Shown: piece after piece, positions 9,218-19,709 of the stretch
Numbering within the stretch: position 1 is the first letter of the stretch
Layout: each line of letters begins with the position of its first letter
Source: Planctomycetota bacterium
Lineage (GTDB): Bacteria; Planctomycetota; Phycisphaerae; WQYP01
Reading direction: 5' to 3'
Length of the DNA: 42,581 nucleotides
Assembly (NCBI GenBank): GCA_021808105.1
Contig: JAKBCC010000021.1
Coordinates: 1 to 42,581, forward strand
The notes under the pieces: model-generated
Told to the model about the DNA's origin: nothing
What the model saw: only the letters and a program-made list of their open reading frames with translations
Database searches by the model: none
Made by a program: the position numbers and the translations under genes

Positions 9218-10260
9218 GTCATCGGCCTCCGGATTTTATCGCCACTACGGTCGACGCGCAATATATTTATTCGACCCCTGATCACTTTCAGCCTGATCGC
9301 TGCGGCAAAATGAGTCTCGCCCCGCAGTGATCCGGACTGAAGTTTATCCAGTACATCCAGCAACATTGTGGTGTTAATGCAGCCTTCATCCCCGCCGGCA
9401 TCTACAATGGCCATACGCAACGCCAGTGCGGCCGGTGCGGGATGGGCTTGCGCAATCGTATCAACTGCCAGGCTTACCGAATAGCGACCTCGGCGATAAC
9501 GTGCAGACCGCAGCAGTTCGCGGGCATGACGCTTAAGAAAATCGGCGGCGGCTCGGTCGTGCCGGGCGTTGCGCTGTAACAACTCACGAATCCGGGGCTG
9601 ATACGTTTCCAGCGTCGGCAACAATTCATGCCGGATGCGATTCCGCAAATAGTGCGTTTCCTGATTACTCAAATCCTCCCGCCAGGGCTGATTGATCTCC
9701 GTGAGCCATTTTCTTAATTCCGCGCCGGGCCACGGTAGCAGAGGTCGTACCAGCTTAAGGTCTCCGCGCCACTCCATTTCATTGATACCCGCCAGCCCTG
9801 TCACACCCGCCCCACGCAGTAGCCGCATAAGAATCGTCTCGGCTTGATCATCGGCGTGATGGGCCAGCACCAAAGCATCACATCGACCGGCAGCCGCAAT
9901 CGCCAGCAACGCTTTATATCGCCCCTCGCGCGCCGTATTTTCACTGATGATGCGTTTGGCCGCCGGAGTCATAAGATTAATTTTTTTTTCGCGAAACGGC
10001 AGGTCCAGCGACTTGGCCAGCTTTCGGACAAAGGCTTCATCGCACAGAGATTCGGTGCCGCGAAGTTGATGGTTCACATGGCCGACAATCAATTTCCATT
10101 GCCAGTAATCCGATTGATTAATCGCATGTAAAAGCCTCACCAGCGCCACACTGTCCGCCCCGCCGGAGCAGCCGACCAACAGGCGCATCCTTGGCACAAG
10201 CAACCCCCGACGGTGCAGATATTGGTCAAGCTGTTGAACAAGGCCGGCAGGAGCGGGCAT
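9211..10260 (-). CDS. tilS: tRNA(Ile)-lysidine synthase
   Basis: PP-loop LLVGCSGGADSVALVRLL, VGHVNHQLRG, LAHHADDQAETILMRLLRGAG and LRNRIRHELLP. Start set at MPAPAG (cat 10258-10260), not the 10719 start in the ORF track. Confidence 0.93.
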   Translation of the reverse strand: MPAPAGLVQQLDQYLHRRGLLVPRMRLLVGCSGGADSVALVRLLHAINQSDYWQWKLIVGHVNHQLRGTESLCDEAFVRKLAKSLDLPFREKKINLMTPAAKRIISENTAREGRYKALLAIAAAGRCDALVLAHHADDQAETILMRLLRGAGVTGLAGINEMEWRGDLKLVRPLLPWPGAELRKWLTEINQPWREDLSNQETHYLRNRIRHELLPTLETYQPRIRELLQRNARHDRAAADFLKRHARELLRSARYRRGRYSVSLAVDTIAQAHPAPAALALRMAIVDAGGDEGCINTTMLLDVLDKLQSGSLRGETHFAAAIRLKVIRGRINILRVDRSGDKIRRPMTC

Positions 10261-10399
10261 AATACGTCCTATGAAATACCAACGGTATCTTAACGGCACA
10301 GCGTCGTTGCGGCTATCCGATGTGGTTGGCACTATGTCCGCTACGTGGCGGCGGAGCTCGCCGCAGCAACGATCAGTGAAATGGGCTGTATCACGGCGA

Positions 10400-11131
10400 A
10401 TGCGACGATGCCATGCAGGAGTCGTCTCAACCGCGGCAGTGATGCTGTTTCTTTTATCAACACCGCTGGCTGGCGGCCAGAGCCTCAACAGCATTCTTTC
10501 CCACGCCCAAAAGGTACAGCCACCGGGCAACGGGCAATTCAAACCCAACCAGAACGTGCATCCCTTTGGTACCTCCAACAGCCAGACGTCTCTGGATGTG
10601 CGAACCGGTGTGGTCACTCTAAGTAACGGACGAGTATTGTCCGGCCAGGTATGGACAACACTGAAAACGCCTTTCCGGGTCTGGCTGGCGGATATCAAAC
10701 AATATCGTGATATTGACATACGTCTGATTAAAACGATTCAGGTTCACGTGCTCAAGGCCCGGGAAATCCGGGATTGGCGTTATCAGCAGGAGGGCAGCGA
10801 TATTAAAAATTATTCCGGCAAAACCCTGCCGCGACTCAGCTTCGCCTATCGCTTTACCACGCTTCATGGCAAAACCACCACCGGCACGCTTGATGCCCCC
10901 TTGTTCGTCCGCGTGGGCGGCCATACATCCAATCTGATTCTATATAAACGCGTTGAAGGCAAATTGGGGGAGAACCTTTCCTCTGTTATATATGTAAAAT
11001 CTGTTACGCTGAAAGTCACTCCGGCTATCGTGCATTATGCCGCCGGGCTGACACGCCGGCTGCCGTTGATTCACTGGCGGAAGTTGCTGTCAGGACCAGG
11101 CGAGATGTTGAGGAAGAGTGCCACGAAATAA
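10400..11131 (+). CDS. Putative secreted protein of unknown function
   Basis: MRRCHAGVVSTAAVMLFLLSTPLAGGQS is a signal peptide. The start at 10271 would leave only 10 bp between divergent start codons, so 10400 is preferred. Confidence 0.6.
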   Translation: MRRCHAGVVSTAAVMLFLLSTPLAGGQSLNSILSHAQKVQPPGNGQFKPNQNVHPFGTSNSQTSLDVRTGVVTLSNGRVLSGQVWTTLKTPFRVWLADIKQYRDIDIRLIKTIQVHVLKAREIRDWRYQQEGSDIKNYSGKTLPRLSFAYRFTTLHGKTTTGTLDAPLFVRVGGHTSNLILYKRVEGKLGENLSSVIYVKSVTLKVTPAIVHYAAGLTRRLPLIHWRKLLSGPGEMLRKSATK

Positions 11132-11255
11132 TTGGTCGAATTACGCTCCGCAACGAGGCCGTCGCACCGGCAGAGCCGGCGGCTATGTGAGGGACGGTAA
11201 CTTAATTTTTCAGGGGGCTGTTTGCAAAGCGTTCCGAGGCCGGCCGTACCATGCA

Positions 11256-12353
11256 CTAACGGTGATGCGCCGATCCCAGAGCTTTTTCCACTGCGGGATG
11301 GGTAATCTTGCCGGCGTGTATATTTAATCCATCCATCAGGCCCGAATCGTTCTTCGCGGCTTTTTCCCAGCCGTTCTGGGCAATCGCCGCCAGATACGGA
11401 AATGTCGCATTGCACAAAGCAAACGTGCTGGTGCGCCCCACGGCTCCGGGCATATTGGTGACGCAATAATGCACCACGCCATCAATAATGTAAGTCGGTT
11501 CATGGTGGGTCGTGGGCCGGCTGGTTTCCGTGCAGCCGCCCTGATCAATCGCCACATCCACCAGCACACTTCCATTTTTCATTCGCTTGAGGTCATCGCG
11601 TGAAACCAGATGCGGCGCACGGTCGCCGGGAATTAACACCGCCCCGACCACCAGATCCGCATGGGCCAGCGCTTCACGGACGGTTTGGGCATCGGAATAA
11701 ACTGTTGCGACATTCGCCGGCGATACATCACTTAAATAGCGCAAACGTTCCAGATTGATATCCATCAGCGTTACCCGTGCTCCGAGGCCGGCAGCCACTT
11801 TCGCGGCATTCTGCCCGACAATTCCCGCGCCCAGAATCACCACGTTGGCCGGGGCCACGCCCGGCACACCGCCTAAAAGAATTCCCCGCCCCATCATGGG
11901 CTTCTCCAGATATTTGGCACCTTCCTGAATTGACATTTTTCCCGCTATTTCACTCATGGGCGTCAGGCACGGCAAGAGTCCCCGCTTATCCCGAATGGTT
12001 TCATAGGCGATGGCCGTTATGCCCCGCGACATACATTCCGAAGCCAACTGCGGTGCTGCGGCAAAATGAAAATAGGTCAACACCATTTGACCCGAACCCA
12101 TCAAGGGGTATTCAGCAGGCTGCGGTTCTTTGACCTTCACAATTAATTCCGCCTGCCGCCACACATTTTCCGCCGTCGGAATAATTTCAGCGCCCGCCTC
12201 ACGATACTGCGAATCTTCAATCCCGCTGCCCATGCCGGCCTGCGCCTGCACCATCACCCGATGGCCGTGGCGCGTCAGGAATTCCACTTCAGCCGGTATG
12301 ACGGCCACACGATATTCATCACTTTTAATTTCTTTGGGTACACCAATGAGCAT
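11256..12353 (-). CDS. ald: Alanine dehydrogenase
   Basis: MLIGVPKEIKSDEYRVAVIPAEVEFLTRHGH...IVKVKEPQPAEY...VVILGAGIVGQNAAKVAAGLGARVTLMDIN...DVAIDQGGCTETSRPTTH. Confidence 0.95.
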   Translation of the reverse strand: MLIGVPKEIKSDEYRVAVIPAEVEFLTRHGHRVMVQAQAGMGSGIEDSQYREAGAEIIPTAENVWRQAELIVKVKEPQPAEYPLMGSGQMVLTYFHFAAAPQLASECMSRGITAIAYETIRDKRGLLPCLTPMSEIAGKMSIQEGAKYLEKPMMGRGILLGGVPGVAPANVVILGAGIVGQNAAKVAAGLGARVTLMDINLERLRYLSDVSPANVATVYSDAQTVREALAHADLVVGAVLIPGDRAPHLVSRDDLKRMKNGSVLVDVAIDQGGCTETSRPTTHHEPTYIIDGVVHYCVTNMPGAVGRTSTFALCNATFPYLAAIAQNGWEKAAKNDSGLMDGLNIHAGKITHPAVEKALGSAHHR

Positions 12354-12376
12354 CTGAATTCTCCTGCAACGGTACG

Positions 12377-12952
12377 TCAGCGGCCATTGGAAAGTGTGGC
12401 GGTGAAGAACCGGCGCTTGGTGCGCAGGGTCAGAGTCAGGGTTCTTTCCGCTGAGCGAAGGGCGGAAAAATCGCCGGTTATGCGTGATGGCCCTATGGCG
12501 TCGACAAAATTTCCACTGGCACCGGTCAGGCGTAAATCGCCTTGTACCAGGGAGGCGTGCATTTCCCGGGCGTGCGGACTGTTATGCAGTCGGACAAAGC
12601 CGGCACCCTGATACATGCCGCATCCATGTGGTGTAAAAATCACATAGCGTATCGTGGCATTAATCGCTGTGCGGACAATGGGAGTTACGCCCGGCACCGG
12701 TGTCCAGAACACCCGCAGAATCATAACCTGCCGCACTGTGCCGCCATGCGGAGTTCGGGTCGTGGCAAAAAGAATAAAATGGTAGGCCTGATTACGGCTG
12801 AAGCGGAAATATCCGCTGGTAAAGTCCGGACGTAGGGCCGCACCACTGCTGGAGCCAACGGGTTTGATGCGCATAGGCCCAAATGATTTGCATCCGGCCA
12901 AAGCCAGCGTTGCGACTAAAAGAGCCAGGGTTATAACGTTTCGTTGCTTCAT
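12377..12952 (-). CDS. Putative lipoprotein
   Basis: MKQRNVITLALLVATLALAGC carries a lipobox (LAGC). Remainder unrecognised. Confidence 0.65.
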   Translation of the reverse strand: MKQRNVITLALLVATLALAGCKSFGPMRIKPVGSSSGAALRPDFTSGYFRFSRNQAYHFILFATTRTPHGGTVRQVMILRVFWTPVPGVTPIVRTAINATIRYVIFTPHGCGMYQGAGFVRLHNSPHAREMHASLVQGDLRLTGASGNFVDAIGPSRITGDFSALRSAERTLTLTLRTKRRFFTATLSNGR

Positions 12953-13078
12953 GCCGATAGCATAATCGCCTTTGTGTTCACGGGAAACTGCCTATCAGGC
13001 TCCGAATTTTCATGCCCATTGCCTGTTGCAATTTCCCAGTGCGGAAACTCTGGAGCCGCGTGCCGAAAAAAGGCAACA

Positions 13079-15187
13079 TCAATGCCCAAAGAAGCTCGGC
13101 AGGTCATTAAAGATGGTCACATATAAAAATATACCCGCAATGAGTGTGATGCCCACAAGTTGAATCGCCGTTTGAACCTTCACCGACAGAGGCCGTCCCC
13201 GGATTTTTTCAATTAGCAGCATCACAAACAAACCTCCATCCAGGACCGGCAGAGGCAGGAAATTGATAACCGCCAAATTGACGGAAATTAATCCCAGAAA
13301 ATAAAGCAGCGTCGTATTGCCCATGCTTTCAGATTCATACAAGATCGGCACAATGCCCACCACACCATGCAGTTCATGCGCCGGAACCGTACCGGAACCC
13401 AATCCGCGCAATGTGGAATACGTGCGCAAAATCCAGTTCCAGGTGTGATTTACTCCCATGGCCACAGCACCATACACGCTGTGGCTTTTCTGCACGCGCA
13501 GGGCCGGCAGCAGGGCTAAGCCGACGCGGTAATGATATTGCCGCAGAAAGTTCATCAGTCTGCCGCCCAAAGGCAAGGTCACCGGGGTGGTTTTTCCGGC
13601 AAAAGTTATCTGGATCGTCTGTCCATTGAATTTTTTGGCCAGAGCAAACAGGTCATACCAATTTTTAACCCTTTGCAATTTCGTCAAGGCCATTCCCTGC
13701 GGCCCGATCGCGGATAACGTCGATCCGGGGCTTACCCCCAGAGCCGCCATCCGATGCGACACACTGCCGATGACGGGCGAAGCAAAATCCAGTCCCATGG
13801 CCACGCCCAGAAATCCTTTGCCGGACTGGCTTTGCGGTGTGCAATTGACCGTGATCTGTTTTTTGCCGCGCAACACTTCCACGGCTATTTTTTGTCCCGC
13901 GTTTTCTTCAATGCTCTTCCGGAACGAAGCAATATCCGGATTGGTCAGCGATCCGATTCGTAAAATGACATCGCCGGCGCGCAGGCCGGCCTTGGCTCCG
14001 GCGCTTCCCGCCTCCACGGCGTCCAAAATAATACGGGGATACATCCCCAGAATCGGCGGCATGGAAGTAACCCAACTGCGGGGAAACAGCGTTGCACTGC
14101 CTGTACTGTGATATATTTTCCCGTGCCTGGACCGCAGCGTAAAGTGCATGACGCGGCCATTAGAAGCCTGCATCACCGCATAAAGCTGGCCCCAATCGCG
14201 CACCGCAACGCCGTCGCAAGTCACGATCCGGCAGCCCGGCCTGAATGCCGCCTGATTGGGATCAAGCTTGACAAGCTTTTGATAATTCGACTTGGACATG
14301 GGCGGGATATTTAGCGACGGCGCGGAAGCCACGCCGATCCCAAGTAAGCCGCCGCCCGGAGGGATGACGGCCTGAAGCTCAACATCACGCAATTGCTTGC
14401 TGCCGTTGGGATGATATTGCAGGTTAATGACCTGCCCGCGCCCGCCCAGAGCCGCCGCCATTTGTAAATCAGGAAACTCCAGAAAGCCACGCGGTTTGCG
14501 ATGGTTAATGGAAACAACATCATCCCCGACATGCAAACCGGCCTTTTGAGCCGGACTGTTGTACGCCACAGAGCCAATAATCGCAGGCTGCACCTCTATA
14601 CCCAGACGAAAAACGATGGCAAATACAACAATGGCAAAAAGGATATTCATCGTTACGCCGGCGGAGATAATTACCATGCGCTGCCAGATGGGTTTTTTAC
14701 CAAAGGATGCGGGGTCTTCGCTGACCTTGGCCGGATCCATGTCATCCTGCCCCAACATGCGTACATATCCGCCGAAGGGCAGCCACGCCAGACGATAATC
14801 CGTTTCTCCCAGCACCGGCCTTTTTACCAGATCAGCCGTGTCCACAGAGGCAGTTGGGGCATCAGTTTTAGCCGGCCCGATTTCGACTTCTCCAAATGAA
14901 AACCCCGCTCCTTTTCGCCAGCCGCACAACCGCGGACCAATGCCCACAGCAAAAACATCACAGCGAACGCCAAAGCTCTTGGCCGCGAGAAAGTGCCCCA
15001 GTTCATGAAAGAAAATAACGGACCCAAAGCCCACCAGCACGAGAAGTGATTTCCACACACTTCCGGCTGCCGTGGCCAGGGAATAGGCCAGGACCAGCGG
15101 CAGGCCGATTGAAAACAGCATCACGCGGCCGCGCCTGAGGTTTCGCCGCAATCTGTGAGTTGTGAGTTGAATCTGTCGGGTTGTCAT
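13079..15187 (-). CDS. rseP: RseP-like site-2 membrane zinc metalloprotease with PDZ domains
   Basis: FFHELGHFLAAKSFGVRCDVFAVGIGPRL (HExxH), PDZ-like AGLRAGDVILRIGS, and C-terminal NFLPLPVLDGGLFVMLLIEKIRGRPL. Confidence 0.92.
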   Translation of the reverse strand: MTTRQIQLTTHRLRRNLRRGRVMLFSIGLPLVLAYSLATAAGSVWKSLLVLVGFGSVIFFHELGHFLAAKSFGVRCDVFAVGIGPRLCGWRKGAGFSFGEVEIGPAKTDAPTASVDTADLVKRPVLGETDYRLAWLPFGGYVRMLGQDDMDPAKVSEDPASFGKKPIWQRMVIISAGVTMNILFAIVVFAIVFRLGIEVQPAIIGSVAYNSPAQKAGLHVGDDVVSINHRKPRGFLEFPDLQMAAALGGRGQVINLQYHPNGSKQLRDVELQAVIPPGGGLLGIGVASAPSLNIPPMSKSNYQKLVKLDPNQAAFRPGCRIVTCDGVAVRDWGQLYAVMQASNGRVMHFTLRSRHGKIYHSTGSATLFPRSWVTSMPPILGMYPRIILDAVEAGSAGAKAGLRAGDVILRIGSLTNPDIASFRKSIEENAGQKIAVEVLRGKKQITVNCTPQSQSGKGFLGVAMGLDFASPVIGSVSHRMAALGVSPGSTLSAIGPQGMALTKLQRVKNWYDLFALAKKFNGQTIQITFAGKTTPVTLPLGGRLMNFLRQYHYRVGLALLPALRVQKSHSVYGAVAMGVNHTWNWILRTYSTLRGLGSGTVPAHELHGVVGIVPILYESESMGNTTLLYFLGLISVNLAVINFLPLPVLDGGLFVMLLIEKIRGRPLSVKVQTAIQLVGITLIAGIFLYVTIFNDLPSFFGH

Positions 15188-16407
15188 AGAGCCGCCTCCG
15201 CACGTGCCCAGGCGTCCGCCGCCAATAAATCGGCAAGCTGGGGCCGGGCCACAAAACCGTTAGCAAGATGTTTCTTCAATATGCCGGATGTTATGTCAAT
15301 AATTTTACCGAACTGAATTTTTCCGTCACGGAACTGAGCATTAGCCGCTTCATTGGCGGCGTTGGCCACAGCGCCGCTGGTTCCACCGTGACGAATCACT
15401 TCATAGCCGATTTCCAATGCCGGAAATCGGCCGTCCGGCTGTTCAAAGGTCATCTCTTTAATTTTGGTCCAATCCAGCCGGGAACTGCACCCCTGATGGC
15501 GTTGGGGGTGCGTAAGGGCATATTGGATGGCGGTTCGCATATCGGGTGTTCCAAGTTGTGCGATGATGCTGCCATCCACAAATTCAATCATACTGTGAAT
15601 GATCGACTGTGGATGCACCAGCACATCAATTCTTTCCGCGGGCAGATTAAAAAGCCAGTGCGCTTCAACAATTTCCAGCGCCTTATTCATCATTGTGGCG
15701 GAATCAATGGTTATCTTGGGGCCCATCCGCCAATTAGGATGATTTAACGCCTCATCGACCGTGGCTGTTTGCATCTTTTCAGCGGGCCAACTGCGGAATG
15801 GACCGCCGCTGGCCGTAAGAATGATGCGATCAATCTCCCGCGCTTCGCCGGAACGAAGAGATTGAAATATGGCGGAATGTTCGGAATCCACCGGTAGTAT
15901 TGTAGCCCCGTATTTCTCCGCCAGCGGCATAACCAGACAACCGGCCACCACCAGAGCCTCTTTATTCGATAGAGCAATCCATTTGCCGGCCTCGGCTGCC
16001 GCCAGCACAGGTGCCAACCCTGCCGCCCCTACCACCGAAGCCGCCACCACGGCCACATCATCCCGCCGGGCTAACTGCGACACCGCCGCATCGCCGGTCA
16101 GTACTTGAATATCCGTATGGGCCAAAGCCGCTTTAAGTTCGGATAAATCTCCGGTCGATGCCGGTTGGCTTAAAATCACAACTTTTGGCTTAAACGCCAA
16201 CGCCTGCTGCGAGAGCTTCTGCCAATTAGATGCAGCGGCAAGTCCGATAACCTCAAAGGGCTGGCCTTGCGTAGCCAGATGAGCCATGACATTAAGAGTA
16301 TTGGTACCAATCGAGCCGGTGCTGCCAAGCACGGCAATGCCGCGGGGATCCCGATGCAATGCTGCCGCGGTCGAAGATTTTACGTTCATCAAAAGCAATT
16401 CCTTCAC
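15184..16407 (-). CDS. dxr: 1-deoxy-D-xylulose 5-phosphate reductoisomerase
   Basis: VLGSTGSIGTNTLNVM, ALSNKEALVVAG, PVDSEHSAIFQSL, LTASGGPFR, NHPNWRMGPKITIDSATMMNKALEIVEAHWLF, HPQSIIHSMIEF. Confidence 0.97.
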   Translation of the reverse strand: MKELLLMNVKSSTAAALHRDPRGIAVLGSTGSIGTNTLNVMAHLATQGQPFEVIGLAAASNWQKLSQQALAFKPKVVILSQPASTGDLSELKAALAHTDIQVLTGDAAVSQLARRDDVAVVAASVVGAAGLAPVLAAAEAGKWIALSNKEALVVAGCLVMPLAEKYGATILPVDSEHSAIFQSLRSGEAREIDRIILTASGGPFRSWPAEKMQTATVDEALNHPNWRMGPKITIDSATMMNKALEIVEAHWLFNLPAERIDVLVHPQSIIHSMIEFVDGSIIAQLGTPDMRTAIQYALTHPQRHQGCSSRLDWTKIKEMTFEQPDGRFPALEIGYEVIRHGGTSGAVANAANEAANAQFRDGKIQFGKIIDITSGILKKHLANGFVARPQLADLLAADAWARAEAAL

Positions 16408-16582
16408 GAGCGGAAATCCGCCAATATCGTGATGATAGATTTAATAACGCCATTTGCCAAGGCCGCATCTCTTACCAACGCGGTTTTGTGACTCCGGCAC
16501 GGCGCAGCTTATCCGCCGGCCGGCCCGCGCGTATTTCGAGCAAACCTTTACCGGCTTTGTCGGCGCTTCCCGGGCCGTGCGG

Positions 16583-17593
16583 TCACGCCTTGGCGCATTG
16601 GGCACAAAGTGTCTGGAGTTGGTCATCAAAATAAACTGTGAAACTGTCGGCGGCGCACTTTGAACAGGCCAGCGGTTCAAGTGCTTTGGTTACCGCGTTC
16701 CAGTAAACGCCGATTCGCTTTTCCGCGTTGCGGCGCTGGACGTTGAGTTCCACTCTCAGAGCCGGGGCATCAAGCCTGACCAGTGCCACGGGACGCAGGA
16801 CGGGCCGCAGCGTATAGCGATCGCGCAATTCATCGGTCTTCCGCTCAAGTTCCAGTTCAACCGCACGGGTACGGGCATCTAACTTTTCCATGTCTGCCGC
16901 CCCGCGGATTTTATGATCCGCCGCGTCATCCACCAGTGCATGATAATAACTTTTGAGCCGCTTCATGTCCCGATCCATCCGCTCTTCCAGGCGCTGGACG
17001 AACGCCTGCGAACGCCTGGCGGCCGCAGCGGCGGCCTGGGCCATAACACGCGTCATATCCGGCGTCGTCTCATCGGGGCGCGTGGGATGCGCGTCATAAT
17101 TCGTTAAGGGATCAGGCAGGTCCAACATGGCCCCGGTGCGGCTGTTTCTTGCGAGGCTGATTACGTCCTCCCATTTCTCGTCCGATTCAATGGCGGCGGC
17201 AAAATGCCAGAACTGATACTCCACGCGATCCGCCGAAGCACCGATGACTTTTACCCGCGTATTGGGAAACGCGAAGGCCCGTGCGACCGGTTCATCCATC
17301 GCGGACTTTTTCAGATACAGGGCATCAATTTTCAGGCAGATGGCCGAAGCGTCAGGGGGAAACAGACGCTCTGTACGCTGCAAAAACATCGAGGCAAGAT
17401 TAATCGTCAGGCCGGAATTGACGGATTCCGCGGTGATTTCCGTATTTTCCGGGCATTCCAGAAGTTGCGCGGTCCCGGAAGGCAGAACGGCAAAACCGCT
17501 TTTAAGATACGCCGGCCATTCCACAAGTCCGCCGTTGCGCTCCAACAACGACACGGCGAATGTTTTCAGACGCTGATCCATGGCCTGGCTCAA
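16583..17593 (-). CDS. Hypothetical coiled-coil protein with C-terminal zinc ribbon, partner of the upstream SNF2 helicase
   Basis: Starts in a 4-nt ATGA overlap with the helicase stop. Charged helical region KLDARTRAVELELERKTDELRDRY, and C-terminal CSKCAAD...CAQCAKA. Confidence 0.8.
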   Translation of the reverse strand: MSQAMDQRLKTFAVSLLERNGGLVEWPAYLKSGFAVLPSGTAQLLECPENTEITAESVNSGLTINLASMFLQRTERLFPPDASAICLKIDALYLKKSAMDEPVARAFAFPNTRVKVIGASADRVEYQFWHFAAAIESDEKWEDVISLARNSRTGAMLDLPDPLTNYDAHPTRPDETTPDMTRVMAQAAAAAARRSQAFVQRLEERMDRDMKRLKSYYHALVDDAADHKIRGAADMEKLDARTRAVELELERKTDELRDRYTLRPVLRPVALVRLDAPALRVELNVQRRNAEKRIGVYWNAVTKALEPLACSKCAADSFTVYFDDQLQTLCAQCAKA

Positions 17594-19602
17594 GCAAAAT
17601 CCTCCCCGAATAGTGCTTCGTCCAGTTCCTTGGTTTTGAGATAGTCACCCTGGGCCTGCACCAAAGTGTCCCCAAGATCATCAAAGGCTGTATCCAGTTC
17701 GGCGGGACCGGCGGATTTGATCCATAGATTCAGCACCAGCGACTCAAAATCCTCCCCATTTTCCGTGTTGCCGAGAATGGAACCGATTTCTCCGACCACC
17801 AGTTCAAACATTCGCAATTTGTCGTTGAGCACAGCCAGTATTTTTTCCTCCAGCGAACCGCGCGTGCATAAATTGAAAACAAAAACGTCGCGCGTCTGCC
17901 CGATGCGGTGCACCCGCCCGATACGCTGCTCAATGCGCATGGGGTTCCACGGCAGATCAAAGTTAATGAGCGTATTGCAGAACTGCAGATTAAAACCTTC
18001 TCCCCCGGAATCAGAGCAGAGCATCACCGGCACGTCATGCCGGAATTGATCAATGGCCATTTCCTTTTCCAACTGGCTTTGGCTGCCGGTGAAAAGTACG
18101 AAGCGTATCCCGTGGCGCTCCAGCAATCCGGCCAGACAATCAAGCGTTGCGCGGAAATTCGCGAACACCAGTGTTTTATCCGTTTGGTTTTTCTTCAGCA
18201 GTTCAAGCAGCTTGGTTTCCTTGGCTGATTGAGTCAGATCCCTTGCCAGTTGCAGCAATGGTGCAACCCGCGGATCCTGCACGCCCAGACGCTCCAATGC
18301 CGGACGCAAAGCCAGTGGATGACTGCCGGCGGCCATGAGAACGGCGTTAATCTGCAAGCGGTTCAGCAGCGGAAGATCGTCCGGAGGATACCGCCAAAGT
18401 TCTTCCAGGGTCGCCCATTTGCCCGCCCCGGCCCCGGGTAAGAATCTGTCCGCACGCTCGTGCGCGGCGGAACTTTGCACGACGCCTTCGGAAATGCTCG
18501 CCAGCACGGATGATTCTTCAATGGCCTGCTCGGCGTCGCCTGAGTTATTGTCTTCCTCTCGGCCAGGCTGGGCATGCAGCGGCTGGCAGCGCCATCGCAA
18601 ATAAGAATCCAGATGGCGGTAGAGTTGTGCCTCTTCCGCGCCGGCCTCGATTGCAAAGGTCTGGGCATAGCGGCGCGGCAACTGAATATTCACGAGGCTG
18701 CGGGTATTGCGGACCATCACCTGGGAAAGCAAATCCCGCAGAACCCGGCGGTTGCGCGGATCGCGTGGATTACCGCGCGTGACAAAATTCTTTTTGAAAT
18801 CGGATTCGGTTTTCAGATGCCCCGGTTCCAATAGGGTCAGCAGGTTGTACAGTTCAATGAGGTTATTCTGCACCGGCGTGGCGGTGAGCAGGAAAATATG
18901 CCGACGTTTCAGCGCATTGACCAGTTGCCAGTTTCGCGTGGTGCGGTTTTTACAATGATGGGCTTCATCCACGACCACCAGATCCCAGGGATCAGCCGAG
19001 CAGAGATCAAAATGCCGCCGACTTTTCGCCAGGGAAATGGACGCGATAACGCGCTGGCGCTGGGTCCAATGATCGCGATTCCAGCCGGAAGCGGCAAGGT
19101 CAAAATCCAGATCAAATTTACCGGACAACTCATCCCGCCACTGTCCCGTCAGCGGCGAGGGTACAAGAATAAGAATGCGTTTAATCATTCCCCGGAGCAC
19201 ATATTCCCGCAGCAACAAAGCGGCCTCGATGGTTTTTCCCAGCCCCACTTCATCCGCCAGCAGCACGCGCCCATGAAAATACCGCAACACCTTGCGCACG
19301 GTTTCAATCTGATGCGGCAGTTGATCCACCCCCCGAAGTCCCTCCAGACACAGCAGTTCATCAAAGCCGCGAAGCAGTTTGAGTTTTTCCAATTCCAGGC
19401 GTAAACGAATGAAGTCGGGATCAGAGGCGTAGGTGGCGGTAAAAGGCACGGATTCAGGCAGGGCGACCGGAATACCGCCATCGGATTTCAGAGCTTTGCT
19501 TTTCTTCGCCGATTCCCGTGGTGCAAAGGCCTGTTGCCAAAACATGCGAAGCTCCGTCTTCAACGACTTACCGGACAGTCCAGGAGTCAGGTAGTTTACC
19601 AT
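17590..19602 (-). CDS. SNF2/RapA-like DEAD-box family helicase
   Basis: LLADEVGLGKTIEAALLLREYVLRG, LVVVDEAHHCKN, LLTATPVQNNLIELYNLL, CSDSGGEGFNLQFCNTLINFDLPWNPMRIEQRIGRVHRIGQ. Confidence 0.95.
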   Translation of the reverse strand: MVNYLTPGLSGKSLKTELRMFWQQAFAPRESAKKSKALKSDGGIPVALPESVPFTATYASDPDFIRLRLELEKLKLLRGFDELLCLEGLRGVDQLPHQIETVRKVLRYFHGRVLLADEVGLGKTIEAALLLREYVLRGMIKRILILVPSPLTGQWRDELSGKFDLDFDLAASGWNRDHWTQRQRVIASISLAKSRRHFDLCSADPWDLVVVDEAHHCKNRTTRNWQLVNALKRRHIFLLTATPVQNNLIELYNLLTLLEPGHLKTESDFKKNFVTRGNPRDPRNRRVLRDLLSQVMVRNTRSLVNIQLPRRYAQTFAIEAGAEEAQLYRHLDSYLRWRCQPLHAQPGREEDNNSGDAEQAIEESSVLASISEGVVQSSAAHERADRFLPGAGAGKWATLEELWRYPPDDLPLLNRLQINAVLMAAGSHPLALRPALERLGVQDPRVAPLLQLARDLTQSAKETKLLELLKKNQTDKTLVFANFRATLDCLAGLLERHGIRFVLFTGSQSQLEKEMAIDQFRHDVPVMLCSDSGGEGFNLQFCNTLINFDLPWNPMRIEQRIGRVHRIGQTRDVFVFNLCTRGSLEEKILAVLNDKLRMFELVVGEIGSILGNTENGEDFESLVLNLWIKSAGPAELDTAFDDLGDTLVQAQGDYLKTKELDEALFGEDFA

Positions 19603-19709
19603 ATCGTCAGGTCAGTTAAAATTAAAGCGACGCATCGGTCCGTTGACGAATCGCCCCGCCGCCTTTGAGGCCGTTCTGATGCACGGTGGACATACTCCCG
19701 GCAGGGAAA

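Noticed and set aside
10261-10399. N-terminal extension of the secreted protein and of TilS in the ORF track (starts 10271 and 10719)
   Set aside because: The TilS extension reads through the opposite-strand gene. Internal starts at 10260 (TilS) and 10400 (signal peptide) give family-consistent N-termini.
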